Shown: one piece after another, positions 7,169 through 16,128 of the stretch
Position numbering within the stretch: position 1 is the stretch's first letter
How the letters are laid out: the number at the start of each line of letters is the position of its first letter
From: Klenkia sesuvii
GTDB lineage: Bacteria > Actinomycetota > Actinomycetes > Mycobacteriales > Geodermatophilaceae
Length of the DNA: 64,000 bases
Reading direction: 5' to 3'
Assembly: GCF_037083825.1 (NCBI RefSeq)
Contig: NZ_JBAPLU010000016.1
Span: forward strand, 33,130 to 97,129
Program-made: the position numbers and the translations under genes
Notes under the pieces: generated by a model
The model's database searches: none
Told to the model about the DNA's origin: nothing
What the model saw: only the letters and a program-made list of their open reading frames with translations

Positions 7169-9004
7169 GTGGACGACAGCAGTGGTGGTCAGGCGCTGGG
7201 CAGCGGGTACCTGCTCCAGGAGCCGCTGGGTTCGGGTGCCACGGGTCAGGTGTGGCGCGGGACGACCCGTGAGGGCGAGCCGGTGGCCGTCAAGGTGCTC
7301 CGACCCGAGCTCGGGTCGGACCCGGCCGTCGTCGCCCGCTTCGTCCAGGAGGCCCAGATCCTCACGCGGCTGAGCGGCGACCACCTCGTGCGGGTGCGGG
7401 ACCTGGTGGCCGAGGGTGCGCGGCTGGGCATCGTCATGGACCTCGTCGAGGGGCCCGATCTGCGCACGGAGCTGACCCGGCGAGGCACCTTCGCGCCGGC
7501 GGAGGCGGCTGAGGTCGTCGACGGACTGCTCGCCGGCCTGGCGGCGGTGCACGCCGGCGGTGTGGTCCACCGTGACGTCAAGCCCGAGAACGTGATGCTC
7601 GAGGGTGGCCGCCCCGGCGGTGTGCGGGTCACCGACTTCGGCGTGGCCCGCATCGCCGACGCCGGCACGGGCGCCCGCCGGACGACGGTCATCGGGACCC
7701 CGGAGTACCTGGCACCCGAGGTCGCCGACGGTGGCGAGCCCACCCCTGCCAGCGATCTGTACGCGGTGGGCGTCGTGCTCTACGAGCTCGTCGCCGGGGT
7801 CACGCCCTTCGCCGGGGGCAGCCCGCTAGCTGTGCTGCGCCGCCACGTGGAGCAGCAGCCGGCGCGGCCCGACGGCATGCCGGACGCGATCTGGCAGGTG
7901 GCCGTCGAGCTCCTGGCCAAGGACCCGGCCAGACGCCCGGCCGGGGCCGAAGCCGTGCGGTCCCGCCTCGTGGCCAGCGCTCCGACCCTGGCCGGGCTGC
8001 CCCCGCTGCCTGCCCTGGCGACCCCGCCGGCACCGGCGGCGGTCAGCCAGCCGACCGTCACAGGCATCCGCACCGAGGCCGCGGTGCAGGCCGCGGCCCC
8101 GCGCAGTCCGGCCCCTGCGCCGCGGCGTCGTCGGCGAGGCATGCTGGTCGGGCTCGCCGCGCTCGTCGCCGTCGCGGTGGCGGCGGCGGTCGTGGCCTTC
8201 GTCGTGACCCGCCCGGCCGACGCCGGCACCGACCCGGCCGCCGCCGGGGCCACGACCAGCAGCGCCGCGAGCACGTCCCGGAGCACGTCCTCGCCGCGGT
8301 CCACCACCCCCACCCGCACGACGACGCCCAGCCCGACGGCGGGTTCGGTCCCCGCCGTCACGGGGCTCACGCTCTCGGCCGCGCAGACCGCGCTGACCCA
8401 GGCGGGGCTGCGCGTGGTCACCACCGAGGCCCTCGACAACTCGGTGAACGACAACACCGTGACCGCCCAGGACCCGGTCGAGGGGGCGGCCGTCGAGCGG
8501 GGCAGCACGGTGACGCTGACCGTCGCCCGCCGGGCAGTGGTCACCTACCTGTCCTCCCTGCAGCCGGTCCAGACGAGCGGGGGGGACGTCTCGACCCAGC
8601 CCATCACAGTGAACGGCACGAACTACGTGCGGTCGGTCTGGTTCCAGCCGTACTGCCAGCTCCGCAGCGTCCAGTACGACCTCGGTCGGCACTACCGCCA
8701 GTTCACGGCCGTGATGGGGTTGGGCGACACCAGCGACTCGGAGGCCGAGGTCCAGTTCGACGTCCTCGTCGACGGGCGCAACGTCCTGTCCCAGATCACC
8801 ACCCTCGGGGCCCCCATCGACCTGGACGTGGACGTGACCGGCGGACTGCGGCTGGAGATCAGCGCCACCCGCGTGGAGGCGGGTTGTCGCGGCGGCGACT
8901 ACGCGTACGCGGTGTGGGCCGACGCGCAGCTGTCCGGGGTGCCCGGCGAGGTTCCGGGGAGCTCCGGGGCGCCGACCACCGGCACGGCCACCCCCACGCG
9001 CTGA
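7169..9004 (+). CDS. PknB-like Ser/Thr protein kinase with PASTA and NPCBM-like ectodomain
   Basis: This 611-aa protein has a complete kinase domain (about 14-270): glycine loop LGSGATGQVW, K42 in VAVKVL, catalytic HRDVKPEN (134-141), DFG (156-158) and GTPEYLAPE. A membrane helix spans 325-347. Outside are a Ser/Thr/Pro linker, one PASTA domain (about 393-452) and a C-terminal domain (about 476-590). The latter's YDLGRHYRQFTAVMGLGD and YAVWADAQL match the NPCBM carbohydrate-binding pattern. GTG 7169 follows a GGGGGG ribosome site. The next gene starts 12 bp downstream and carries an FHA domain, so kinase and phosphothreonine reader are probably coupled. Confidence 0.9.
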   Translation: MDDSSGGQALGSGYLLQEPLGSGATGQVWRGTTREGEPVAVKVLRPELGSDPAVVARFVQEAQILTRLSGDHLVRVRDLVAEGARLGIVMDLVEGPDLRTELTRRGTFAPAEAAEVVDGLLAGLAAVHAGGVVHRDVKPENVMLEGGRPGGVRVTDFGVARIADAGTGARRTTVIGTPEYLAPEVADGGEPTPASDLYAVGVVLYELVAGVTPFAGGSPLAVLRRHVEQQPARPDGMPDAIWQVAVELLAKDPARRPAGAEAVRSRLVASAPTLAGLPPLPALATPPAPAAVSQPTVTGIRTEAAVQAAAPRSPAPAPRRRRRGMLVGLAALVAVAVAAAVVAFVVTRPADAGTDPAAAGATTSSAASTSRSTSSPRSTTPTRTTTPSPTAGSVPAVTGLTLSAAQTALTQAGLRVVTTEALDNSVNDNTVTAQDPVEGAAVERGSTVTLTVARRAVVTYLSSLQPVQTSGGDVSTQPITVNGTNYVRSVWFQPYCQLRSVQYDLGRHYRQFTAVMGLGDTSDSEAEVQFDVLVDGRNVLSQITTLGAPIDLDVDVTGGLRLEISATRVEAGCRGGDYAYAVWADAQLSGVPGEVPGSSGAPTTGTATPTR

Positions 9005-9015
9005 GGACGACCGCA

Positions 9016-12000
9016 GTGCGTTGGGAGTTCAGCCTCGTCGGCCGCAGCGGACGGCGCCGGGACCTCCTCGTCGAGGCGGCCCCCGCGGCGACGGCCGCGG
9101 AGGTGCTCGCCGGCTTCGTCGACCCGGCAGGGCCGTCGGTCCACGACGGTGCCGACCCGGTCGACCTGGACCAGGCGGTCGGTGCCGGCCCGTTGCGCAG
9201 CGGCCAGGTGCTCACCGTGGGCGTCCCCGGGGACCCCAGGCCCTGGCTGCTGGACGGTCCCGCGCTGCTCATCGTCGGCGGAGCGGCGGCCGGCAGCGTC
9301 CACCCCTTGCCGACGGGGAAGGTGGTCGTCGGTCGGGCGGCGCCGGCCGACCTGGTCGTCGACGACCCGACGATGTCCACCCGGCACGCCTCGGTGCGTC
9401 TGGTGGACCGCGGGCTCGAGATCCGGGACGAGGGGTCGAGCAACGGCACGGTCGTCGGCGGCGTCCGGGTCGGAGACCGGCCGGTACGGGTGGCCCCGGG
9501 GGAACGGTTCCTGCTGGGCCAGGCCGTCCTCCAGCTCGCGGCGGCCCGAGTGCCCGACGGCTCGGCCGAGCGGGGTCCCGACGGCGACCTCCTCTTCAAC
9601 CGGGTCGTGCGGTACCGCACCCCCGAGCCGGTGGTCCGGGTCGTGATGCCCACCGCTCCGGAGGACCCGGCGCGCACGGGCGTGGCGGTCCAGCTGGTGG
9701 GCAGCGCCGCGATGCTCGTGACCGGCGTGCTGGCCGCCGTGCTGCTCGGCAACCCGCTGTACGCGGTCCTGGGGGTCGTCGCGCCGGTGGTCACGATGGG
9801 GGTGATCCTGGTCGGTCAGCGCACGGCACGACGGGACGCCCGGCGACGCCACGAGTCGTTCCTGTCCCGTCGCAGGGAGGCCGAGGACGGGCTGCGTGCG
9901 GCGGCACGGGAGGAGGCCGAGCGCGAGTGGGCGGCCACCCTGGACCCCGCGTCGTGCGCGCTGGCCGCCGCGGGTCCCACCGCCGAGCTGTGGTCGGTGG
10001 ACGGCGGGGACGAGACCGCGCTGCGGCTGCGGATCGGCACGCACGACCGACCTGCGCGGATCGCCGTGCAGGACGCCGGCACCGAGGCGCCTTCGCCGGT
10101 GCTGCTCGCCACCCCGGCGGTGGTCGACCTCCGCACGCACCCGGTGCTGGGCATCGCGGGCTCGATCGAGCACGCCCGTGCGGCCGCCCGTGCGCTGGTG
10201 CACCAGGTCGTCGTCTCGCGCAGCCCCGAGGACCTCGTCGTGGTCCACCTGTCGTCGGACGGCGCCGCGGACGGCTGGTCCTGGCTGCGCTGGTTGCCGC
10301 ACGTGCGCGGCGCCGACGTGCACACGGTGGCGCCCGGCGCGGAGGCGCTCGAGCTGCGGCTCGAGGAACTGTCGGCCCTGGTGCGTCAGCGCTCCGGCCT
10401 GGCCGGGTTCGGCATGGTGCAGCGCACCCTGCTGCCGGAGGTGCTCGTCGTCCTCGACGGCGCCGGCGCGCTGCGGACCAGGCCGGCGGTGGTCGGGCTC
10501 CTGCAGGGCGGCGGCGCACTCGGCATCCGGGTGGTGGCCGTCGACTCCCACCCTTCTCGTCTCCCGGCCGAGACGTCGGCGCGATTGCTCCTGGACGCGA
10601 CCGGCTCGACGGGCGAGCTGCAGGTCAAGGGAGCCCCACCGGTCACGGGTCTCACCGTGGACCTGGTCGCGGGCGCGGTGGCCGAGCGGAGCGCCCGGGC
10701 GTTGGCGCCGCTGGTCCCGCTCGGGGGGCGGGAAGGTGGCGCGCTGCCCGACGTGGTGCGCCTGGACGACCTGGTCGGAGGCGGCACCCGGGACGTCGGG
10801 CGCATCGTGCACCGCTGGGCGAACGGCCCCGAGGGGCGGGCGGTGCTCGGCGTGGACGACGACGGGCGCACCGTCTCCGTCGACCTGGTGGACGACGGGC
10901 CCCACGCACTGGTCGCCGGCACCGTGGGGGCGGGCAAGAGCGAGGCGCTCCGTGCGCTCGTGGCCGGGCTCGTGCTGTCGGCCGGCCCCGCGGACCTGTC
11001 GTTGCTGCTCATCGACTTCAAGGGCGGCGGGGCCTTCGGCCGGTTGGCGACGTTGCCGCACGTGGTCGGGTACGCCGACGACCTCACCATCGGCGGGCAC
11101 CTGGCCGACCGCCTGCTGACCTCCCTGGCCGCCGAGCTCGACCTGCGCAAGGCCCGGTTCAAGGCGGCCGGGAACGTGGACGGCCTCCGGGACTACCGCA
11201 GCGCGCGCCGGCGTCTCCCGGAGCTGCCGCCGGTGAGCCGGTTGGTCATCGTCATCGACGAGTTCGCCGAGCTCAAGGCGGCCCAGCCCGACTTCGTCGA
11301 CGGTCTGGTGCGGGTCGCCCGCGTGGGCCGGTCCCTCGGGGTGCACTTGGTCCTCGCCACCCAGCAGCCGGCCGGGGTCGTGACGCCGCAGATCCTCGAC
11401 AACTCCAACCTCAGGCTCTGCCTCCGGGTGCTGGACCCCGGCACCAGCCAGGATCTGGTCGGTGGACCCGAGGCGGCCGGGTTCCCGCACCGGGCCAAGG
11501 GCCGCGCGGCCCTGCGGGTGGGCGAGCGGTCTGCCGTCACGATCCAGACGGCGTGGGTGAGCGGCCCCGTGCGGTCCGGCGCCCCGGGGGACGTCGCACC
11601 GCCCGTCGTCCGGGTCCTGCCGTGGTCGGCGTGCGGGGTCCCCGTCCGGTCGGCCGCTCGTGCCGAGGACGCCCCCGACGGGCGCACCGACCTCGACGAC
11701 CTGGTCGGCGTCGTGGACGAGGCCGCAGCCGTGTCCGGCCAGCGCCGGGCCCGCCGGCCTTGGTTGCCTCCCTTGCCCGCCACGTTGCTGCTGGACCGGC
11801 TGACGGCGGCCACGACCGGGGCGCCCGAGCAGGTGCCCTTCGCCCTGGAGGACCGCCCGGCGGAGCAGACCCAGGTGCCGTTCACGGTGACCATCGGTGG
11901 GGGCAACGTGGCCGTCGTCGGCGGCCAGCGCTCGGGTCGATCGACGGCGCTGCGGACCCTGGTGACGGCCGTGGCCCGCCGGGTGTCGCCCGACGACCTG

Positions 12001-13245
12001 CACGTCTACGTCATCGACCACACGCCGTCCTCGGCGCTGCGTGCGCTGGCCCGGCTACCGCACTGCGGCGTCGTCGCCACGCGGACCGAGCGCCACCGGA
12101 CCGAGCGGCTGGTCGAGCGCCTGGCCGGCCTGGCTGCACGGAGGTCCGCGCTGCTCGCCGAGCACGGCGTCTCCTCGTGGGCCGAGCTGCGCCGGGCCCG
12201 GCCCCTGGCCCCGGCTCCGGTGCTGGTCGTCCTGGACGGCTGGGACAGCCTCGTCCAGTCCTACAGCGGACACCAGGAGGGGCCGCGGACCACACTGCTG
12301 CGGTTGCTGGACGAGGGGCCGGCGCTCGGCATCCAGTTCGCGGTCGCCGGTGGGATCGGGGTGCAGAAGATCCTCGGTGCTGTCGAGCAGGTCCTCTGCC
12401 TGCGGTTCGAACAGCGCGACCAGATGGGCGACTTCGGCGTGCCGCACCGCGAGCTGCCCACCGAGATCGCGCCGGGACGTGCGCACCGGCCCGGGTCGGG
12501 CGACGCCGTCCAGATCGCCCTGCTCGCGGAGGACCCGGGCACCGAGGCGCAGAACGCCGTCGTCGGTCAGGTGGCGGCGGACTGCGCGCAACCTGTGCGG
12601 GACAGGCCCTTCCGCCTGGACGACCTGCCCGCCCGCATCGATCTGTCCGACGCGTTGCGGCTGGCCGGGCGCCCGGCCGGCGCAGGGCCGCGATCGGTCC
12701 TGGTCGGGGTCGGGGGCGATGAGCTGGCCGGCCGGTGGATCGACCTCGACCGGCTGGAGGGACCGCTCGTGGTGACCGGACCGGCCGGTTTGGGGTGCAC
12801 CGGGGCCCTGGTGTCCCTGGCCGCGCAACTGGTCACCTCCGGGGTGCCGACGCTGGTCGTGGTCGGGCGCGTCGAGGACGAGCACCGTTTCGGCGACGCG
12901 CGGGTGGTCGACCCGCGCGCCGCGGTCGAACTGGTACCCGGGACGGTCCTGCTGGTCGACGACGCGGGCCGGGTGGCCGACGACGCGCCCCTGCTGACGG
13001 CCGCGGTGGGCAGCCCCGGGGTGCGCCTCGTGCTGGGCGGCGACCCTGCCCGGCTCGGTGGGTACGGCGGGTGGCGTCTGGTAGCGCGCGGGGTCGCCGG
13101 GCTCTGGTTCTCCCCGCGCACGGGTTTCGGCGAGCTGACGGGCACCCCGATCGGGTCGGACACCGCGTTCTCGGCCGGCCCGGGCCGGGCGCTCCTCAGC
13201 CATCGCGGCGACCGGGAGGTCGTCCAGGTGCCGTGGGCCGGGTGA
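9016..13245 (+). CDS. FHA-domain FtsK/SpoIIIE secretion ATPase (EssC/EccC-like)
   Basis: This 1409-aa protein is the motor of type VII-like secretion. An FHA domain lies at about 100-165 (VGRAAPADLVVDD, STRHA, SSNGT). Two membrane helices follow at about 222-267, then tandem FtsK/SpoIIIE modules. The first is intact, with Walker A GTVGAGKS (K641) and Walker B VIVIDEF (about 748). The second has GGQRSGRST with Arg975 where Lys is usual. The third (GPAGLGCTG, about 1255) lacks a P-loop Lys. The FHA-TM-TM-ATPase order resembles EssC of Firmicutes more than mycobacterial EccC. It is co-transcribed with the upstream kinase and converges on the WXG100 operon. No EccB, EccD, EccE or mycosin gene is in the window. 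Confidence 0.9.
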   Translation: MRWEFSLVGRSGRRRDLLVEAAPAATAAEVLAGFVDPAGPSVHDGADPVDLDQAVGAGPLRSGQVLTVGVPGDPRPWLLDGPALLIVGGAAAGSVHPLPTGKVVVGRAAPADLVVDDPTMSTRHASVRLVDRGLEIRDEGSSNGTVVGGVRVGDRPVRVAPGERFLLGQAVLQLAAARVPDGSAERGPDGDLLFNRVVRYRTPEPVVRVVMPTAPEDPARTGVAVQLVGSAAMLVTGVLAAVLLGNPLYAVLGVVAPVVTMGVILVGQRTARRDARRRHESFLSRRREAEDGLRAAAREEAEREWAATLDPASCALAAAGPTAELWSVDGGDETALRLRIGTHDRPARIAVQDAGTEAPSPVLLATPAVVDLRTHPVLGIAGSIEHARAAARALVHQVVVSRSPEDLVVVHLSSDGAADGWSWLRWLPHVRGADVHTVAPGAEALELRLEELSALVRQRSGLAGFGMVQRTLLPEVLVVLDGAGALRTRPAVVGLLQGGGALGIRVVAVDSHPSRLPAETSARLLLDATGSTGELQVKGAPPVTGLTVDLVAGAVAERSARALAPLVPLGGREGGALPDVVRLDDLVGGGTRDVGRIVHRWANGPEGRAVLGVDDDGRTVSVDLVDDGPHALVAGTVGAGKSEALRALVAGLVLSAGPADLSLLLIDFKGGGAFGRLATLPHVVGYADDLTIGGHLADRLLTSLAAELDLRKARFKAAGNVDGLRDYRSARRRLPELPPVSRLVIVIDEFAELKAAQPDFVDGLVRVARVGRSLGVHLVLATQQPAGVVTPQILDNSNLRLCLRVLDPGTSQDLVGGPEAAGFPHRAKGRAALRVGERSAVTIQTAWVSGPVRSGAPGDVAPPVVRVLPWSACGVPVRSAARAEDAPDGRTDLDDLVGVVDEAAAVSGQRRARRPWLPPLPATLLLDRLTAATTGAPEQVPFALEDRPAEQTQVPFTVTIGGGNVAVVGGQRSGRSTALRTLVTAVARRVSPDDLHVYVIDHTPSSALRALARLPHCGVVATRTERHRTERLVERLAGLAARRSALLAEHGVSSWAELRRARPLAPAPVLVVLDGWDSLVQSYSGHQEGPRTTLLRLLDEGPALGIQFAVAGGIGVQKILGAVEQVLCLRFEQRDQMGDFGVPHRELPTEIAPGRAHRPGSGDAVQIALLAEDPGTEAQNAVVGQVAADCAQPVRDRPFRLDDLPARIDLSDALRLAGRPAGAGPRSVLVGVGGDELAGRWIDLDRLEGPLVVTGPAGLGCTGALVSLAAQLVTSGVPTLVVVGRVEDEHRFGDARVVDPRAAVELVPGTVLLVDDAGRVADDAPLLTAAVGSPGVRLVLGGDPARLGGYGGWRLVARGVAGLWFSPRTGFGELTGTPIGSDTAFSAGPGRALLSHRGDREVVQVPWAG

Positions 13246-13251
13246 GGGCGC

Positions 13252-13812
13252 TCAGGCGAGGCGGGCGGTTCCGGCCACGGCGTCGAATACGTCGGAGAGC
13301 TCGGTCAGGTAGGCCACCGACAAGGTCTCGAAGTGCAGGATCAGCACGACCCCGTCGTCGATGCGCACCACGTAGCGGACCTCGGCCTGGATCGGCGCCG
13401 TGCCCGAGGCGCCGGTGAGCTCGACGGCCAACCTCTCGGAGGCCGAGCGGGAGGCAGGCCCGAGGGGCAGCTCCGTTCGGCTGGTTCGCCGGGCGCCTCC
13501 GGGGTGCGGTCCGGACTCGGCCAGACGTCGCAGTGCGTCGGGGGACGGGTCGTCGAGCGCGACGACGGCCACGGCGCAGACGGCCGAGACCGCCGTCCCG
13601 TCGCCCACAGGCAGGACGAGCGAGGCCAGCACGTCGACCCCTGCGGCGTCGAGCTGCCCGGCCATGCCACGGAGCTGGCCCTCGAGTGCCCTGACCGCGT
13701 CCGGGTCCGCGCCCTGCATGGCCGCCACGAGCTGGCCGATCTGTCGCTGACCTCGTGGGCCGGTGCGGATCACCGCCCACTCGTCCGGGAACACGACACC
13801 CCAGCGGGTCAT
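13252..13812 (-). CDS. Uncharacterised 186-aa protein, last gene of the WXG100 operon
   Basis: The ATG at 13812 overlaps the stop of the upstream 537-aa effector-like gene (ATGA), indicating coupled translation. The protein is soluble, of mixed alpha/beta character, with segments GVVFPDEWAVI, AVSAVCAVAVVALDD and VRYVVRIDDGVVLILHFET. I do not recognise a family. Position and coupling suggest a chaperone or immunity partner for the preceding protein; this is inference. It ends 6 bp from the convergent secretion-ATPase gene. Confidence 0.7.
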   Translation of the reverse strand: MTRWGVVFPDEWAVIRTGPRGQRQIGQLVAAMQGADPDAVRALEGQLRGMAGQLDAAGVDVLASLVLPVGDGTAVSAVCAVAVVALDDPSPDALRRLAESGPHPGGARRTSRTELPLGPASRSASERLAVELTGASGTAPIQAEVRYVVRIDDGVVLILHFETLSVAYLTELSDVFDAVAGTARLA

Positions 13813-15422
13813 CGTCGCTCCTGGTCCCAGAACGCATCCTGGTCGAAGGACGGTGGGAGGGCCTGCTCCGCGAGGTGCGCGGCTGCGTCCTCCACGAACC
13901 CCTCAACGGCGAAGTCGTACACGCCGTGCCCGAGGTCCTCGGTGAAGTCGTGCAGCCGGTCAGTGGAGACCGCGTGGTCGAGGAGCGCCCCGGGGCCGGG
14001 AGTGGCGGTGTGGTTGCCGGGCAGGAACCCGCCGGGGGCGGAGCGACCGTGGGCGAGCAGGCTCTGCAGGTCCCGGGTGCCGTCCGCGTCGACGACGAAC
14101 GGGCTCGCGTCCGACGCCTGCCGGAGCCTACGACCCATGTCCGTGAGGCGTGCGCTCACGTCCGGGTTGCGGTGCGCCTGTTCCACTGCAGCGAGGACGC
14201 CGACGCTGCTGACCTTCGCGAACGCGTGCCCCGCGACGATGGTCGTGGCTGCGACCGCGCTGCCCCGGAGTGCTCCGGCGACGCCGTCCTCCTCATACCC
14301 TTCGACCCCGCCCTGGAGGATCTGCGTCCCGTCCTGGAGGTGGCCGACCAAGGCGGCTGACTTCTGGAGCCCACCCTGGGTGAGCATCCCCGCCCCGCGA
14401 GCGGTCCCCAGGCCCACCTGCGCACCCTTCAGGACGACCCCGAGGCCGAGCGCGGTGCCCACCAGGCCGAGCGTGGAGAGCCCGACGTCCAGCCAGGCGC
14501 CGGCCGTCATGCCCTCCTCGGACCAGGCGTGCGAGCCGATGGTCAGGAGGAGCGAGGCGGCTCCGACGACCAGGGCGACGCCGAGCAGGACCGGGGCGGC
14601 GAAGGGGAGCACCATGGCCGCGAACGTGAGGACGGTGGCGGCCAGTGACAGGTACTCGGCGGCCTGCGGCCCGTACTCGACGACCCAGGCCTTGGTGTCG
14701 CTGTACGCGCGTTCGAGGAAGCCGGGCAGGTGACCCTGTTCCTCGGCGGCGGCGAGGGCCCGGGCGGCGACCTCAGCCGCTGACCGGATCCGGTCGCGGA
14801 GTCCATCGGCCCGTGCCCGGGCCCGGTCGAGCTGCTCCTGGGCGGCCTGGACCGCTCCGGCGTGGCGGTCCAGGTCCGCCCGGGCCGAGCTCGCCTGGGC
14901 TGCTGCGCGGTCCCCGCGGGCCCGTGCAGTGGCGATGGGTCCCTGGAGGGAGGTGCGCTGCGTCGGATCGACGGTGAGGGCCTGCTGCGCCTCCAGCCGG
15001 GTGGTCTCGGTGCGGGCGGACAGCTGGGAGCGGCGCGCGGCGTCGGCCGCGGCCCGGGCGGCCGCTTCCCGGGTGCGAGCCGCGGCGAGGTCGGACTGGG
15101 CCTGCTGGGCGTTGCGCAGGGCGCCCCGCGCCTCGGCCTGTGCGTGGTCGAGCGCGTCGCGGTACCGGGTGAGAGCGCTCGACGCCTGGCTGAACGAGAG
15201 GTCGACGTCGGACAGCCGATCGGGCAGCTCGAGCACGCCGGACCGGAAGGCGTCCGCGGCTTCGCCCTTCCAGGTGGTGGGCCCGAGCCGGCCGCTCGAG
15301 GCCCGCAGGTCGCGAGCGGCCTCGCGGGCCAGCGATGCGACCGCCGCCAGTGCTGTGGCGCCGTGGTCCACCGATTCGGGCGAGCCCGGCGCCGGATCAC
15401 CGCCGAGTGCTGACCAGTCCAC
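13809..15422 (-). CDS. Candidate type VII-secreted effector with N-terminal WXG-like domain
   Basis: This 537-aa protein starts at GTG 15422, one base after the preceding stop. Residues 1-100 form a helical domain with W51-K-G53 in WKGEAADAFRSG, matching the putative T7SS-signal (WXG-superfamily) pattern. Residues 95-230 are an Ala/Arg/Gln-rich coiled coil. Two strongly hydrophobic stretches lie at about 255-297 and 308-332. The C-terminal 200 residues have no family I recognise and could hold the active domain. The operon with two WXG100-type proteins supports secretion. The toxin activity, if any, is unknown. Confidence 0.75.
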   Translation of the reverse strand: MDWSALGGDPAPGSPESVDHGATALAAVASLAREAARDLRASSGRLGPTTWKGEAADAFRSGVLELPDRLSDVDLSFSQASSALTRYRDALDHAQAEARGALRNAQQAQSDLAAARTREAAARAAADAARRSQLSARTETTRLEAQQALTVDPTQRTSLQGPIATARARGDRAAAQASSARADLDRHAGAVQAAQEQLDRARARADGLRDRIRSAAEVAARALAAAEEQGHLPGFLERAYSDTKAWVVEYGPQAAEYLSLAATVLTFAAMVLPFAAPVLLGVALVVGAASLLLTIGSHAWSEEGMTAGAWLDVGLSTLGLVGTALGLGVVLKGAQVGLGTARGAGMLTQGGLQKSAALVGHLQDGTQILQGGVEGYEEDGVAGALRGSAVAATTIVAGHAFAKVSSVGVLAAVEQAHRNPDVSARLTDMGRRLRQASDASPFVVDADGTRDLQSLLAHGRSAPGGFLPGNHTATPGPGALLDHAVSTDRLHDFTEDLGHGVYDFAVEGFVEDAAAHLAEQALPPSFDQDAFWDQERR

Positions 15423-15423
15423 C

Positions 15424-15720
15424 TCAGGTGGCTCCGTCTGCGCGCTGCGAACGCAGCTGCGCTGTCTCCACCTGGTCGTAGCCGGCAGCGGCGCGGTCGA
15501 GACGGTCCGCCGCCTCGCCCAGCGAGGCGCCCAGCTTCGCCGCCTGCCACGCGCACTTCTCGACGAAGTCGCCGGTGGCCGAGGCCAGCCGCTGGCTCCC
15601 GAAGTCGCCACCGGATACCTGGCGGGTCATCGACCGGGCCTCCTCCATGCGGCTGGCGAGGTCGCGAAGACGCCCCGCCACGGCGTGGAGCTCGGCGGGG
15701 GTGACGGTGAAGGCCGACAT
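15424..15720 (-). CDS. EspC/DUF2580-like WXG100-superfamily protein
   Basis: This 98-aa all-helical protein has the pattern of EspC-type ESX substrates: an N-terminal FTVTPAELHAVAGRLRDLASRM helix, a central GGDFGSQ turn in place of WxG, and a C-terminal helix ending AAAGYDQVE. It lies 16 bp after the WXG100 gene and 1 bp before the effector-like gene. It probably helps target or chaperone the effector. No strong ribosome site is visible. Confidence 0.75.
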   Translation of the reverse strand: MSAFTVTPAELHAVAGRLRDLASRMEEARSMTRQVSGGDFGSQRLASATGDFVEKCAWQAAKLGASLGEAADRLDRAAAGYDQVETAQLRSQRADGAT

Positions 15721-15736
15721 GGTCCGACGCGTGGGG

Positions 15737-16039
15737 TCAGGACTGGCGCATCATCGAGGAGTTGGCCTGCTCCATCTCGGCCGCGTTGGACGAGGCGCGG
15801 GCGAGCAGCTGGGAGAGGCCGTCCAGGCTGGTCTTCAGCCGCTTGGCGGACTCGTGCCACTCGGCCCACAGCGTCTGGAAGCCGCTGCCGGCCTGACCCT
15901 GGAATCCCTGGTGGAGCGGCTCCAGTCGGCCGCTCATGGCCGTGAGCTGTGCGTCCACGCTGGCGGCCCCGGACGCGAGGTCGCGGCTGGCGGCCGAGAG
16001 GGTGGTGGGGTCGTAGGTGAAGCCACCAGCGGTGGTCAT
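15737..16039 (-). CDS. WXG100-family protein (EsxA/EsxB-like)
   Basis: This 100-aa protein has two long helices joined by a turn reading FQGQAGSGF (about 46-54) instead of the canonical WxG, followed by LWAEWHESAKRL and an acidic-polar tail. Length and layout fit the WXG100 family, whose members are exported as helical dimers. ATG 16039 follows AGGAGA. It is the first gene of a four-gene minus-strand operon, with a GTACCCC palindrome about 98 bp upstream. Confidence 0.82.
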   Translation of the reverse strand: MTTAGGFTYDPTTLSAASRDLASGAASVDAQLTAMSGRLEPLHQGFQGQAGSGFQTLWAEWHESAKRLKTSLDGLSQLLARASSNAAEMEQANSSMMRQS

Positions 16040-16128
16040 CGCGTCTCCTGGGGTCCCGGTCGCGCCGGTGGGCGCGGTCTCGGTCCGAAGGATGTGCGCC
16101 CACGCCGGGGCGGTCAACGAGTCCGCCA

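Noticed and set aside
8899..12021. 1040-codon frame antisense to the FtsK-like gene
   Set aside because: No domain signature; typical antisense shadow in high-GC DNA.
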